Of a stretch of DNA of 55,990 bases, positions 45,748-54,449 are shown piece by piece. The stretch is from assembly GCA_024763075.1 (NCBI GenBank), contig JANTGF010000017.1:1-55990 (forward strand), read 5' to 3'. The stretch is from Bacteroidales bacterium. Lineage in GTDB: Bacteria > Bacteroidota > Bacteroidia > Bacteroidales > VadinHA17. Position 1 is the first letter of the stretch. Each line of letters opens with the position of its first letter. A model generated the notes under the pieces. That model did no database searches, was not told where the DNA came from, and was given only the letters and a program-made list of their open reading frames with translations. The translations under genes and the position numbers were made by a program.

Positions 45748-48700
45748 TTAGTCATTTCTCACTCCCATAAACAAAGGCAAATAAACCAGTACTGCCAGTA
45801 AGGAGAAAATCAAACCACCCATAGCACCCACCGCAAAGGCAAACCAGAATACCTCTTTTTGTCCGCCCCAGATGAAAGGAAACAAACCCAGGATGGTGGA
45901 GAGGATCGTCAGGTAAACCGGAATGATCTTGTGATTGAATGCCTTTAAATACAGCTTCATGCTTTTTTTGATATTGTGTTCCCTGCAAAAATTATTGTAA
46001 TCATTAATAATATACAAACCTGAATTCACCACAATCCCGGCCAACAAAATAAAAGAGGCAAACCCTCCCTGGTCAAAATTGAAATCGAAGAGATAAAAAG
46101 TCAGGAATACGCCAATATAAGCCAGGGGAATCATGCTGATAATGGCCAGCGGTTGTATCAGTGACTCCAAAAGGATACTGCATATGAAATATATGATCAC
46201 AATCACCAGGAAAATCAGGTAGTATTGGCTTTTATCATCGCGTCTCCATCCCCACCAGGAACGACTCCGGGCTTTATAACCCAGTGGCAGCACGGCATTT
46301 AATTCCTCTATTTTCTTTTTTTGTACCCGCTGGGCAAAGGTGCCCGGACCGATAAAATCGTAAGCTACCGAGAGCTGGTATTGCTGGTTTTCCTTAAAAA
46401 TCTCATTTCCTGTTTTCTTTTTTACCACACTGGCCAGCATTCCCAGTTTAAATATTTTGTTTTCAATAAAAACAGGTTCATTTTTTAGATCCCAGACATT
46501 AAAAGTTTCCGACTGGTCAGATAAAAGAACCACAGGTTGAGCTTCCCCGTGATTATATACCCGATTCAGCGTACGCTTATACACCCTGTCCTGCAGGTAG
46601 TTGTAAAACTGATACAGGGTAACTTCATTCAGGCCCAATTGCTCCCGGTTAAAGTCGAGATAATACTCATGAAGAATCTTCGAACTGTAGAAATCAGTGC
46701 CTCCGATGATGTCCACTTCCTGCACCCTGCTTAATTTCAGCAGTTCTTTTTTTAACTGGTTTGCATAAGTGTAAAGCTGATCATAATTGTATCCTTCCAG
46801 AATGATCTGACTGTTTTTATAACCGGAATACAGGGCATTGCTGAATCCCCTCCCGATACCATAAATACTCCAGTCAAGGCCACCCACATTGTTTGCCTTA
46901 GAGATCAGAGCCCCTTTCAGGAAATAGGGAAAAGAACCGTTTTCCTCCTCAGGTTTAAAATAGATGGTGATTCTTCCGCTCCGGTAGTTGTTAATAGATG
47001 TCTCATACATTTGCACTTCATCATATTTGTTGATGAAGTTTTCCATCTTTTGTACCGCTTCATTCAGTTGCTGAACGGTTGAACCCTCCGGCATTCCTCC
47101 TGTAACATACAATATTGTTCGCTGCGGACTGGAATAGAAGGAACTTTCATATACATTCTCGGTAAATAACCGAAGCGCTCCGCCCAGCACCTTATCTGTT
47201 ACGGGACGCAGGGTTTGCTGGTAAAAAGAGCTGCCAATGGTTTTATTATAAAGAGCTGCCCAGGCAGTTTCCTCAACAGGTTTCTGCTGCCTTCCAAACG
47301 GATCTTCCTCTCCGATTTTTTCAGGCAGCATATATACAGGAAGTCCGAACCCCAGTATCAGCAAAAGGATAAACGCCCAGCGAATCCGATAGAGTTTATG
47401 GATAAACCATGAATAATACCGGGTAAATCCAACTACCCTTCGCTTTCCGCGGAAAAACCTTTTACTTTTCCGGTTTGCCAATGGCAGTTTATCCATCAGG
47501 GCAGGAATAAAAAACAAGGCAATCAAAAGAGAAACAAAAAGGTTCACAATAATGACCTCGGCAAAATCTATCAGATTGATCTTTTGTGCATCGGAAAGAA
47601 AAAAAAGGATGCTCAACGCTCCCACGGTTGTGAGGGTAGCCGCAAGAATAGCCAGAAAGACCTTTTTATTGCCCTGATGACGCAAATGGTCTATCATTAC
47701 GATACTGTTATCGATAATGATCCCGAAAGAAACGGTGATACCGGCCAGGGAATAAAGATGGATTTCAATTTTTAAGAGATAGTAAAAGGTAGCGGCGATT
47801 ACCAGATTGGCTATCAGACTGATTATTATAAGGACCAGATATCTGAACTGCCTGCTGATGAGCAATACAAAGATCATCAGAATAAGCATGGAAAAAATAG
47901 TACGCAGAATCACCTTATGAATCTCAGCGGAAACAAATTTTGTCTGGTCGTAGGAGAGGAGGATGGAATAACCTACCGGAAGTGTTTTTTTTAGTTTTTC
48001 AACCTGCTCTTTCACATTCTGAGCTACTTTAATATTGTTTACACCTTCTTCCGGGTAAAAAACCATATTAATGGTATTCATCCCGTTTATTCTGAAGTAG
48101 GAGGATGGGGGCTGTTCCCTGTATTTTACCTTTACCACATCTTCGAGATAGATCAATCTTCCGTTTGATTTTTTAATGGGAATACGGTCCCAGGTTAATT
48201 CCGGGGGAATATCATTCTGAAGTACGATCCGTATGGTCTTTGTCCGCTCGCTTCCTGGAATCTGAAAAGAGCCCATTCCTATTATGTTCCTCCGGAAATA
48301 GGAATTAATTGCTCCGGCAATGTCATTTGCCGTAATTCCCAGGGAATAGATCTGTTCCACATCAAAACGCAATTCCCACTCAAAAGGGGTAGCTCCGTAA
48401 ACATTTACATCATTGAGCCCTTTAATCCTGGAAAGTTTCGGGAGAAGGTGGTCAGCGGCATATTTCTGAATATAATACGGACTGGCAGGTGCATTCAGGT
48501 TGTAGGTGAGTATGGGACGGACATACCGGCCTCCTGTATTCAGGGATATGTACGGGTAAGAAACCTGTTCCGGCAGTTCGGGGTAGGTCCGGCGGATCAT
48601 GGTGGCAACCTCAAAACGGACGGCATCAAGATTTACCTGTTTTTTGAATTCTATGGTAATGTTGCCTTTTTCCTTTTTTGATTCGGAAGTAATATTGCGG

Positions 48701-48936
48701 ATACCGGAAATAGTGCTTAGCATTCCCTCCAGCGGAGAGGTTACCTGTTCTTCCACCACACGTGCGGATGCATTTGGCCAGGAATAATTCACCGTTATCC
48801 GGGGTAAAGCCCGTGAAGGTTCCAGTTTCAGGTCAAGAAGCGGAAGTACGCTGAATCCAATCAGTACCAGCGCAGCAAAAACCACCATCACAGAAAAGGA
48901 TGAAAAACCGCGGTTGTATTTTTTTTTGTTTAACAA
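45748..48936 (-). CDS. RND efflux permease (AcrB/HAE1 superfamily), second of the locus
   Basis: A 1062-residue inner-membrane pump with the two-fold RND layout: TM1 (SVMVVFAALVLIGFSVLPLL), porter domain (RITVNYSWPNASARVVEEQV, TSPLEGMLSTISGIRNITSE), TM2-6 (with GIIIDNSIVMIDHL in TM4, D-N where AcrB has D-D), a second porter domain and TM8-12 (SMIPLAYIGVFLTFYLFDF, GGFASFILLAGIVVNSGLYI). The start is a TTG right after an in-frame stop; the next ATG (residue 17) would cut off the basic cytoplasmic leader, so TTG is preferred. It is divergent in sequence from the other RND protein here, so the two may form a mixed trimer or separate pumps. Confidence 0.9.
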   Translation of the reverse strand: MLNKKKYNRGFSSFSVMVVFAALVLIGFSVLPLLDLKLEPSRALPRITVNYSWPNASARVVEEQVTSPLEGMLSTISGIRNITSESKKEKGNITIEFKKQVNLDAVRFEVATMIRRTYPELPEQVSYPYISLNTGGRYVRPILTYNLNAPASPYYIQKYAADHLLPKLSRIKGLNDVNVYGATPFEWELRFDVEQIYSLGITANDIAGAINSYFRRNIIGMGSFQIPGSERTKTIRIVLQNDIPPELTWDRIPIKKSNGRLIYLEDVVKVKYREQPPSSYFRINGMNTINMVFYPEEGVNNIKVAQNVKEQVEKLKKTLPVGYSILLSYDQTKFVSAEIHKVILRTIFSMLILMIFVLLISRQFRYLVLIIISLIANLVIAATFYYLLKIEIHLYSLAGITVSFGIIIDNSIVMIDHLRHQGNKKVFLAILAATLTTVGALSILFFLSDAQKINLIDFAEVIIVNLFVSLLIALFFIPALMDKLPLANRKSKRFFRGKRRVVGFTRYYSWFIHKLYRIRWAFILLLILGFGLPVYMLPEKIGEEDPFGRQQKPVEETAWAALYNKTIGSSFYQQTLRPVTDKVLGGALRLFTENVYESSFYSSPQRTILYVTGGMPEGSTVQQLNEAVQKMENFINKYDEVQMYETSINNYRSGRITIYFKPEEENGSFPYFLKGALISKANNVGGLDWSIYGIGRGFSNALYSGYKNSQIILEGYNYDQLYTYANQLKKELLKLSRVQEVDIIGGTDFYSSKILHEYYLDFNREQLGLNEVTLYQFYNYLQDRVYKRTLNRVYNHGEAQPVVLLSDQSETFNVWDLKNEPVFIENKIFKLGMLASVVKKKTGNEIFKENQQYQLSVAYDFIGPGTFAQRVQKKKIEELNAVLPLGYKARSRSWWGWRRDDKSQYYLIFLVIVIIYFICSILLESLIQPLAIISMIPLAYIGVFLTFYLFDFNFDQGGFASFILLAGIVVNSGLYIINDYNNFCREHNIKKSMKLYLKAFNHKIIPVYLTILSTILGLFPFIWGGQKEVFWFAFAVGAMGGLIFSLLAVLVYLPLFMGVRND

Positions 48937-48983
48937 TTATTGTTTTCGTTTTAAATGAAAAAATGTATTTGGGGTTATCGTTG

Positions 48984-49003
48984 AGACGCCATGCATGGCG
49001 TCT
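48984..49003. repeat. 20-nt perfect palindrome centred on ATGCAT (REP-like)
   Basis: Half-site AGACGCCATG plus its complement, 80 bases beyond the stop of the RAYT gene. It is the same palindrome, slightly shortened, as inside the RAYT and RAYT-derived frames. Confidence 0.8.
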
Positions 49004-49084
49004 TTACCATACCTTCCGTTATAACCCAAACCATTACCAATAATAATTTCCCATATATAAAATCATTAATTCATTATTTTATAT

Positions 49085-49843
49085 TTATTTATTTCCTGTA
49101 AAAAATTTGTCCTTATGCCATTTCCCGGGATTTTTAATTATATATTTTTTTACCCTCGCAAAATCTTTTTCATTACGAATTATCCGGTCGTAATAACGTT
49201 CCTGCCATTCAAAATCAATATGGTGTTTTTTTGCATAAACGGTAACGGATGATTTAAATCCGCGTATTATGGATCCAATGTTTTTTATTTGGGGTCCGAA
49301 TTGGTTCATCGGTTTATTTGGGGTTGGGGGTTGGTTTGTTGTTGGATTTTGGTTTGTCGTTGGATTTTGGTTTGTCGTTGGATTTTGATTTGTCGTTGGA
49401 TTTTGATTTGTCGTAGAGACGCCATGCATGGCGTCTCTACCAACCCCACCAACCCCACCAACCCCACCATTCCCACCGTTCATGCCATCACCAACCCCAC
49501 CATCCATACCATGGCCATACATTGCATCAATATAACGGCGACGGTTTTCCGTGTTGTATTTGTTTTTACCGATGATGATAATACCATGGAAATGATTTGG
49601 CATAACAACAAATTCATCCAAAACAATATTCATATCTGGCCGTATTTCGGGGGTTCGTAACCATTCTTGTTCTGCAATTTTTCCAATTTCGGATAATTGT
49701 TGTGTCCCGTTATCTGATATATGACCAAAATAATGTTCATGACCCAGGGTACAAATGGTTATAAAATATGCCGCATTCGAACCATAATCCCATTTTTGTA
49801 CCCGTGCAGATGGTATCCGGTATTGGTTATTGAATTTTGACAT
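49085..49843 (-). CDS. REP-associated tyrosine transposase (RAYT, Y1/HUH family) with repeat-filled linker
   Basis: A 252-residue IS200-like Y1 transposase. The N-terminal part has AAYFITICTLGHEHYFG and the HUH motif H84-F85-H86 in VVMPNHFHGIIII. The C-terminal part has [20 protein letters not shown], with a candidate catalytic Tyr near 203 (VTVYAKKHH), and ERYYDRIIRNEKDFARVKKY. Between them residues ~98-180 are a Gly-rich stretch, the in-frame translation of a 28-nt palindrome ([10 protein letters not shown]), and five TTNQNP repeats. It would nick single-stranded DNA at REP palindromes. It sits between two RND permease genes and has homologous flanks with the RAYT derivative at 53596. Confidence 0.85.
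   Translation of the reverse strand: MSKFNNQYRIPSARVQKWDYGSNAAYFITICTLGHEHYFGHISDNGTQQLSEIGKIAEQEWLRTPEIRPDMNIVLDEFVVMPNHFHGIIIIGKNKYNTENRRRYIDAMYGHGMDGGVGDGMNGGNGGVGGVGGVGRDAMHGVSTTNQNPTTNQNPTTNQNPTTNQNPTTNQPPTPNKPMNQFGPQIKNIGSIIRGFKSSVTVYAKKHHIDFEWQERYYDRIIRNEKDFARVKKYIIKNPGKWHKDKFFTGNK
49413..49440. repeat. 28-nt perfect palindrome inside the RAYT coding sequence
   Basis: Half-site GTAGAGACGCCATG followed by its exact complement, embedded in frame in the transposase linker. Adjacent are ~18-base units reading TTGGATTTTGGTTTGTCG (49330-49412), which encode the TTNQNP repeats on the minus strand. Confidence 0.9.
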
Positions 49844-49933
49844 ATTATTCTTTATTATTCTTTATTGGTGATTACCGTCAAATGGTGTTGTTATTCCAAT
49901 TTGCATTCATTTTGAATTTTTCATTTCCTAGTT

Positions 49934-52900
49934 TTAAATTTTAGGCATTTCCTTTCCCTTTTCAATCAAATAATATAATAAAGGTACAAAATACAGGCTT
50001 ACAAAAGTCCCCAACCCCAAACCGCCAATCACTGCCAGTGCAAGGGGGCGTTGCAAATCTGCTCCGAGGCCTTTGGAAAACAGAAAGGGTATCAACGCCA
50101 GAATGGTGGTCAGGCTGGTCATAAGGATTGGCTTAAGCCGGCGTTTTCCACCCTCGGCAATGGCATGAATAAGGGAATACCCCCGGGCACGTAAATGATT
50201 GATGGTGTCTATTTTCAGGATCGAATCATTGATCACAATTCCTCCCATCACAATTATCCCGATCATTGACATCAGATTAATGCCCTCCTTAAAGATGGCC
50301 AGCATCAGCAATACCCCGGCAAAATCTATAGGGATCTCTGCCAGCAGAATAAATGGCAGCTTTAAGGATTCGAATTGAGCCGCCAGTATAAAATACAGCA
50401 GCAACAGCGAGATAGATAAAATAACTGCGAGTTGCTTCATCATTTTTCGGTTGGAGAAGATGCTGCCCGTAAAATCCGCTTCAAAATGTCCTTCTTTGCG
50501 TAAAACTTCCCGTACCTTATTCTGAACCTGCTCCACGTTCCCTGAACGGATATTAAAAAATACAGGATAATAAACTCCGCCTTCGCCGGCCAGAATGGTT
50601 TTCATATCCCAGGCATTGCTTTGGGTCAGAAGACTCCGCAGTGGGATAAGATCCCCGTCCTTATTGGGAACAGTAGTCCTTGCAAGTATGGTATTGATTA
50701 ATGTTGGTTCGGCACCCAGTACTACAGGAACATAACTCCTGTTTTGTGTGATCAGCAATATCTGATTGCTGCTGAAAGCACTTTTCAGTGCACTGTAAAC
50801 CACATCGAAGGTAACATCGTAGGTCAGAAGCTTTACCGGATCGGTTTTCAATACCAGCTGATTTTTCCAGGGGATGGCCGGAATATGTTGTTGCGGAAAA
50901 GCATCTCTGAGATATTCTAGCGTTTGCTGAAGAAAACGGTTGGTTTCCGGACCAAAATCTCCCATGGCCCTCAAACGGATAACCAAGGGTGGTTCTTCAC
51001 CGGAAAATAAAAGTGTAAAGACATTCTCAGCCTCCCGGAACTGATATGTGGCTTTGGGGTATTGTGTTTGAAGAAACATCCCCGTGTTTTCCTGCACCTT
51101 ACTTAAAGCAACCGGGTTTATGGCTTTCAGGTAGATCATAGCTTCCGAAGCCGATTCACCACCACTGTAATCCAGCAGGAACTGTTGTTCCCCAATCAGA
51201 CAGGTGTTTTGTTTGATATCTCCTCCCAGTGAATTTACCATTTTCTGTATCCTCCGGTTGTTTTCTTCCAGGTTTACCGGCTCATTCCAGTCGATATGAA
51301 CCATCACCTCATCGCGGGTTATGGGGGGTAATTTGGATTTGTGCATATCGTAAAAAAAGATTCCTCCCGCAATCAGCAACAGCACCACAATGCCCCAAAT
51401 AACAGGCTGATGGCGCATCACATAACGGAACCCCGTTTCATATAGCTCACCGTAATCCGCCCATTTCAGACGTTTAAACAACTTCCCGCTTTCCATGTCC
51501 GGATTTTTCAGATACATCAGCCGGTAATAAACGGGTAGCAGCGTAATGGATACCACCAGTGAAATGAACATGCCGATCGCCACGGCCATGGCCTGATCAT
51601 AAAATAAGGCACCGCCCATGCCGCTGAGAAAAATCAGAGGTATGAAAATGGCACAAGTGGTAAGTACGGAGCTTAACATAGGCCGGATCACCTCATTGGT
51701 AGCAGTAACACAGGATTCATCCAGCCGGTGGCCCCGTTCACGGTATTGGGTGATATTGTCTATCACAATAATGGAATTATCAATCATCATACCCATACCA
51801 AGGATTAGGCCGGAGAGGGAGATGATGTTGATGGACAGGCCGATTAGAAAGAATAGCAACAAGCTGATAACCAGGCTCACAGGAATGGTGATGCCAACCA
51901 GGAAAGGAGATTTATAATCCTTCAGGAAGAAAAACATGATGGCAAAAGCCAGGATGGCCCCGTAAAGAAGGCTTTGCCCCAGGTTGGAAAGGGAATAATC
52001 GAGCAGTCTGGTCTGATCGCGATTGATATGGAACACCAGGTCAGGGTAGTCTTTGCGGAAGTTATCCACCAGGGAGTACAGTTCCTTTTTCAGGTCGAAC
52101 ATCCGGGCATCGGATTGTTTTATAATTGCCATGGTAATGGCCAGGCTGCCACCGGATGTAACCAGGCCTTTGCGTTTTTGAATCTCATCGTTTACACTCA
52201 CCAGTTCCTTCATTTGCAGCAAACGTCCTTCCACCTTCAGGTAGATGTTTTCAATGTCACGCTTTGTTTTCAGAGTGGATGAAAACCGGATGTTATACTG
52301 ATATTGCCCGTTATGAATAAGAAGATTTCCCAGGCGAATGTCATTTTTGCGGATGGCCTCCTCAAGGGTATTCAGGGAAATTCCCATTGCCTCCATTTTT
52401 TGTTTGTCGGGGATAATCAGCAATTCAGGATATACACGGCCGCTAATGTCCACCATTGCTACTTCGGGTAATTGCTCAATCCGTTTACCAATTACATTGG
52501 CAGCAAAACTGCTTAATGATGCGAACTGAGAAGATATTGGATTGAATTTGCCGGTTTCCGCAAACTTTGCCGAATCCGTCTTTAAACTGATATTCAAATA
52601 AAAAACAGGAATATCGGTGGCACTGGCCTTTATCACCTTTGGGCGGGTAAGGTCACGGGGCAGGTTACCCATGGCCCGGTCAATTTTTTCGTTTACTTCA
52701 ATAAATGCGAAATCAATGTCTGCCCCATAATCAAAATCCAGATAGATCAGGGCAGTTCCGTCACGGGTTTCGCTGTTTAAACCCGACAGGTGCGATACCT
52801 GCATCAGCTGGTTTCTGAGGCTGCGGACTACGGTATTTTCCAGTTCCCGGGCAGACAAACCGTTCCCGCTCACCTGTACCGTAATCTGCGGAATATCTAT

Positions 52901-53011
52901 CGACGGCATCAAAGATACCGGAATACGTAAAGATGCAACCAGTCCCAATACCAAAATGGCAATAAAGGTCATTGTGACGGCAATGGGGCGTTTTATTAAA
53001 AATTTTACCAT
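49934..53011 (-). CDS. RND efflux permease (AcrB/HAE1 superfamily), first of the locus
   Basis: A 1025-residue inner-membrane pump. TM1 is RPIAVTMTFIAILVLGLVAS, followed by IPVSLMPSIDIPQITVQVSG and the porter domain (LENTVVRSLRNQLMQVSHLS). TM4 is ISLSGLILGMGMMIDNSIIV, again with D-N in place of D-D, and the second half ends AVIGGLGLGTFVSLYFVPLL. The first residues (MVKFLIKRPIA) are standard for the family, so the ATG is secure. With the MFP adaptor upstream and an outer-membrane channel elsewhere it would expel hydrophobic compounds using the proton gradient. Two unlike RND genes in one operon recall MdtBC. Confidence 0.92.
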   Translation of the reverse strand: MVKFLIKRPIAVTMTFIAILVLGLVASLRIPVSLMPSIDIPQITVQVSGNGLSARELENTVVRSLRNQLMQVSHLSGLNSETRDGTALIYLDFDYGADIDFAFIEVNEKIDRAMGNLPRDLTRPKVIKASATDIPVFYLNISLKTDSAKFAETGKFNPISSQFASLSSFAANVIGKRIEQLPEVAMVDISGRVYPELLIIPDKQKMEAMGISLNTLEEAIRKNDIRLGNLLIHNGQYQYNIRFSSTLKTKRDIENIYLKVEGRLLQMKELVSVNDEIQKRKGLVTSGGSLAITMAIIKQSDARMFDLKKELYSLVDNFRKDYPDLVFHINRDQTRLLDYSLSNLGQSLLYGAILAFAIMFFFLKDYKSPFLVGITIPVSLVISLLLFFLIGLSINIISLSGLILGMGMMIDNSIIVIDNITQYRERGHRLDESCVTATNEVIRPMLSSVLTTCAIFIPLIFLSGMGGALFYDQAMAVAIGMFISLVVSITLLPVYYRLMYLKNPDMESGKLFKRLKWADYGELYETGFRYVMRHQPVIWGIVVLLLIAGGIFFYDMHKSKLPPITRDEVMVHIDWNEPVNLEENNRRIQKMVNSLGGDIKQNTCLIGEQQFLLDYSGGESASEAMIYLKAINPVALSKVQENTGMFLQTQYPKATYQFREAENVFTLLFSGEEPPLVIRLRAMGDFGPETNRFLQQTLEYLRDAFPQQHIPAIPWKNQLVLKTDPVKLLTYDVTFDVVYSALKSAFSSNQILLITQNRSYVPVVLGAEPTLINTILARTTVPNKDGDLIPLRSLLTQSNAWDMKTILAGEGGVYYPVFFNIRSGNVEQVQNKVREVLRKEGHFEADFTGSIFSNRKMMKQLAVILSISLLLLYFILAAQFESLKLPFILLAEIPIDFAGVLLMLAIFKEGINLMSMIGIIVMGGIVINDSILKIDTINHLRARGYSLIHAIAEGGKRRLKPILMTSLTTILALIPFLFSKGLGADLQRPLALAVIGGLGLGTFVSLYFVPLLYYLIEKGKEMPKI

Positions 53012-53020
53012 GGGTTTTTA

Positions 53021-53070
53021 ATGGTTTCTATGGTTTCTATGGTTCCTATGGTTCCTATTGTTTCTATGGT
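53021..53070. repeat. Tandem 9-bp repeat (ATGGTTTCT), about 5-6 units
   Basis: Units ATGGTTTCT, ATGGTTTCT, ATGGTTCCT, ATGGTTCCT, ATTGTTTCT, ATGGTTTA run from just upstream of the RND ATG into the stop codon of the S23-type gene (53064-53066). The same motif appears in the opposite orientation at 53491-53545 and in direct orientation at 55731-55780. Confidence 0.85.
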
Positions 53071-53456
53071 TTAAATTTGTTACCCTTAAATTCTGACCTG
53101 GACAGATGGGTCATCAGATTATTTATTTTTCTTCCCAAAACGGTTGTTTTTTCTTTATTATCATCCAGTTCGTTTTGTGTGATGTATTTTCTGTCAAAAG
53201 CCCGGTACAGCTGAGACCTGGTTTCTCCACATGAACCTTTTGAAATGGATAAAAAATTACGGAACTCTTTATTCCCACCGCGTTCAAATCCTTCGGCAAT
53301 ATTATCCATAGCTGAACCGCTGGATCTTCTGATCTGATCTTTTAAACTGAAGTCTTTCGAAAATTCTGATTTCAATGTTAATTCGAAAATGTCAATGCAC
53401 AATTGCCTGGCAAGTTGCCATATCTCTAAATCCTCAAACCTTTTTATCGTAGCCAT
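53064..53456 (-). CDS. Four-helix-bundle protein (23S rRNA intervening-sequence / S23 family)
   Basis: A 130-residue all-helical protein with the S23 signatures: [60 protein letters not shown] and [20 protein letters not shown]. The family was first found encoded in insertions within 23S rRNA genes, and relatives (Avd) bind nucleic acid in diversity-generating retroelements; no reverse transcriptase is nearby. The gene lies within the RND operon, 52 bases upstream of the first RND gene, and is bracketed by oppositely oriented 9-bp repeats, so it looks like a passenger. Its function is unknown. Confidence 0.9.
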   Translation of the reverse strand: MATIKRFEDLEIWQLARQLCIDIFELTLKSEFSKDFSLKDQIRRSSGSAMDNIAEGFERGGNKEFRNFLSISKGSCGETRSQLYRAFDRKYITQNELDDNKEKTTVLGRKINNLMTHLSRSEFKGNKFKP

Positions 53457-53490
53457 TTTATTCTTTTTTTATGTATTCATTCAACAATTC

Positions 53491-53545
53491 CAGAAACAAT
53501 AGAAACTATTAGAAACTCAGGAACAATAGAAACTATCAGTAACAG
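53491..53545. repeat. AGAAACAAT-type tandem repeat, inverse of the 53021 block
   Basis: Degenerate units AGAAACAAT, AGAAACTATT, AGAAACTCAG, GAACAATAGAAACTAT. The reverse complement is of the GTTTCTATTGTTTCT type, so this and the 53021 block form inverted flanks around the S23 gene. Confidence 0.75.
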
Positions 53546-53971
53546 ATAACAATTAACAATTTGTCAATGCCAGAATAACGCTGACCGTTTTTAAATCAAT
53601 AAAAATCATCTTTTATCCAATTCTTAGGATTATTAATTATGGATTGCTTAATCCTTGAAAAATCTCTTTCATTTCGGATTATCCGGTCGTAAAAACGTTT
53701 CTGCCATTCAAAATCAATATGGTGTTTCCGTGCATAAACGGTAACGGATGATTTAAATCCGCGGATTATGGATTCAATATTTATTATTTGGGACCCGAAT
53801 TGGTTCATGGGTTTATTTGGGTTCCACGGTGGGGTTTGGTTTGACGTTTTATTTGGTGTTATCGTTGTATTGGATGTTATCGTTGTATTGGATGTTGTCG
53901 TTATGTTGGATGTTGTTGTTATTTTGGATGTTGACGTTGGATTTTGGTTTGACGTTGGATTTTGGTTTGTC

Positions 53972-53999
53972 GTAGAGACGCCATGCATGGCGTCTCTAC
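53972..53999. repeat. 28-nt perfect palindrome inside the RAYT-derived frame
   Basis: Identical to the one at 49413-49440 and at the homologous position of the frame. Confidence 0.9.
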
Positions 54000-54256
54000 C
54001 ATTCCCACCATCCATGCCATCACCAATCCCACCATCCATGCCATCACCAATCCCACCGTCCATGCCATCACCAATCCCACCGTCCATGCCATCACCATTC
54101 CCACCGTCCATGCCGTCACCAATCCCACCGTCCATGCCATCACCATTCCCACCGTCCATGCCGTCACCAATCCCACCATCCATGCCGTCACCATTCCCAC
54201 CATCCATGCCGTCACCATTCCCACCGTCCATGTCATCACCAACCCCACCATCCACG
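54000..54256. repeat. Minisatellite of 24-bp units (about ten)
   Basis: On the plus strand the unit reads CCATCCATGCCATCACCAAT with CCCA; units vary by T/C and between AATCCCACC and ATTCCCACC. The minus strand encodes GDGMDGGI or GDGMDGGN. The unit length of 24 keeps the frame open in every register, which explains the long mirror frames on the plus strand. Confidence 0.9.
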
Positions 54257-54327
54257 CCATGGCCATACATTGCATCAATATAACGGCGACGGTTTTCCAT
54301 GTTGTATATGTTTTTGAATGTTGACAT

Positions 54328-54449
54328 ATTATTCTTTATTATTGATCGCCGTTAAATGGTGTTGTTATTCCAATTTATATTCATTTCCAATTTTTCATTT
54401 TAATTATTTATCATTTTAGGCATTTTGAATTTCATTCATTTTAGGCATT
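54328..54449. repeat. RAYT-copy flank plus AT-rich TTTTAGGCATTT-type repeats
   Basis: 54328-54400 resembles 49844-49920 (TATTATTCTTTATTATT, AAATGGTGTTGTTATTCCAA), showing that the duplicated RAYT unit includes upstream sequence. From ~54371 to 54452 the sequence consists of ATTTTAGGCATTTTGAATTT-like units that also occur at 32739, 44818, 45277, 45650 and 49905. Confidence 0.65.

Larger units (their letters stand above)
53596..54327 (-). pseudogene. RAYT-derived frame lacking the HUH domain, with an expanded minisatellite
   Basis: A 243-codon frame homologous to the RAYT at 49085 at both ends: MSTFKN, then directly [16 protein letters not shown] (residues ~98-112 of the RAYT) and at the C-terminus [20 protein letters not shown] to ERDFSRIKQSIINNPKNW. 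About 90 codons holding the HUH motif are missing, so it cannot nick DNA itself. The middle has ten or so 8-residue GDGMDGGN/I units (24-bp repeats), the same palindrome ([10 protein letters not shown]), and Asn/Thr-rich repeats. The bases upstream of its ATG match those upstream of the intact RAYT. It may be translated but is best seen as a degraded copy. Confidence 0.8.

Noticed and set aside
53064-53456. Avd component of a diversity-generating retroelement
   Set aside because: S23 proteins are Avd homologues, but there is no reverse transcriptase and no template/variable repeat pair in the window.
54000-54256. Possible CRISPR array
   Set aside because: Units of 24 bp are contiguous with no unique spacers, and no cas genes are near.
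53768-54324. Two long plus-strand ORFs (171 and 120 codons) over the minisatellite
   Set aside because: The 24-bp period keeps all frames open; the products are pure repeats ([15 protein letters not shown]) with no ends matching any protein, while the minus frame has RAYT homology at both ends.
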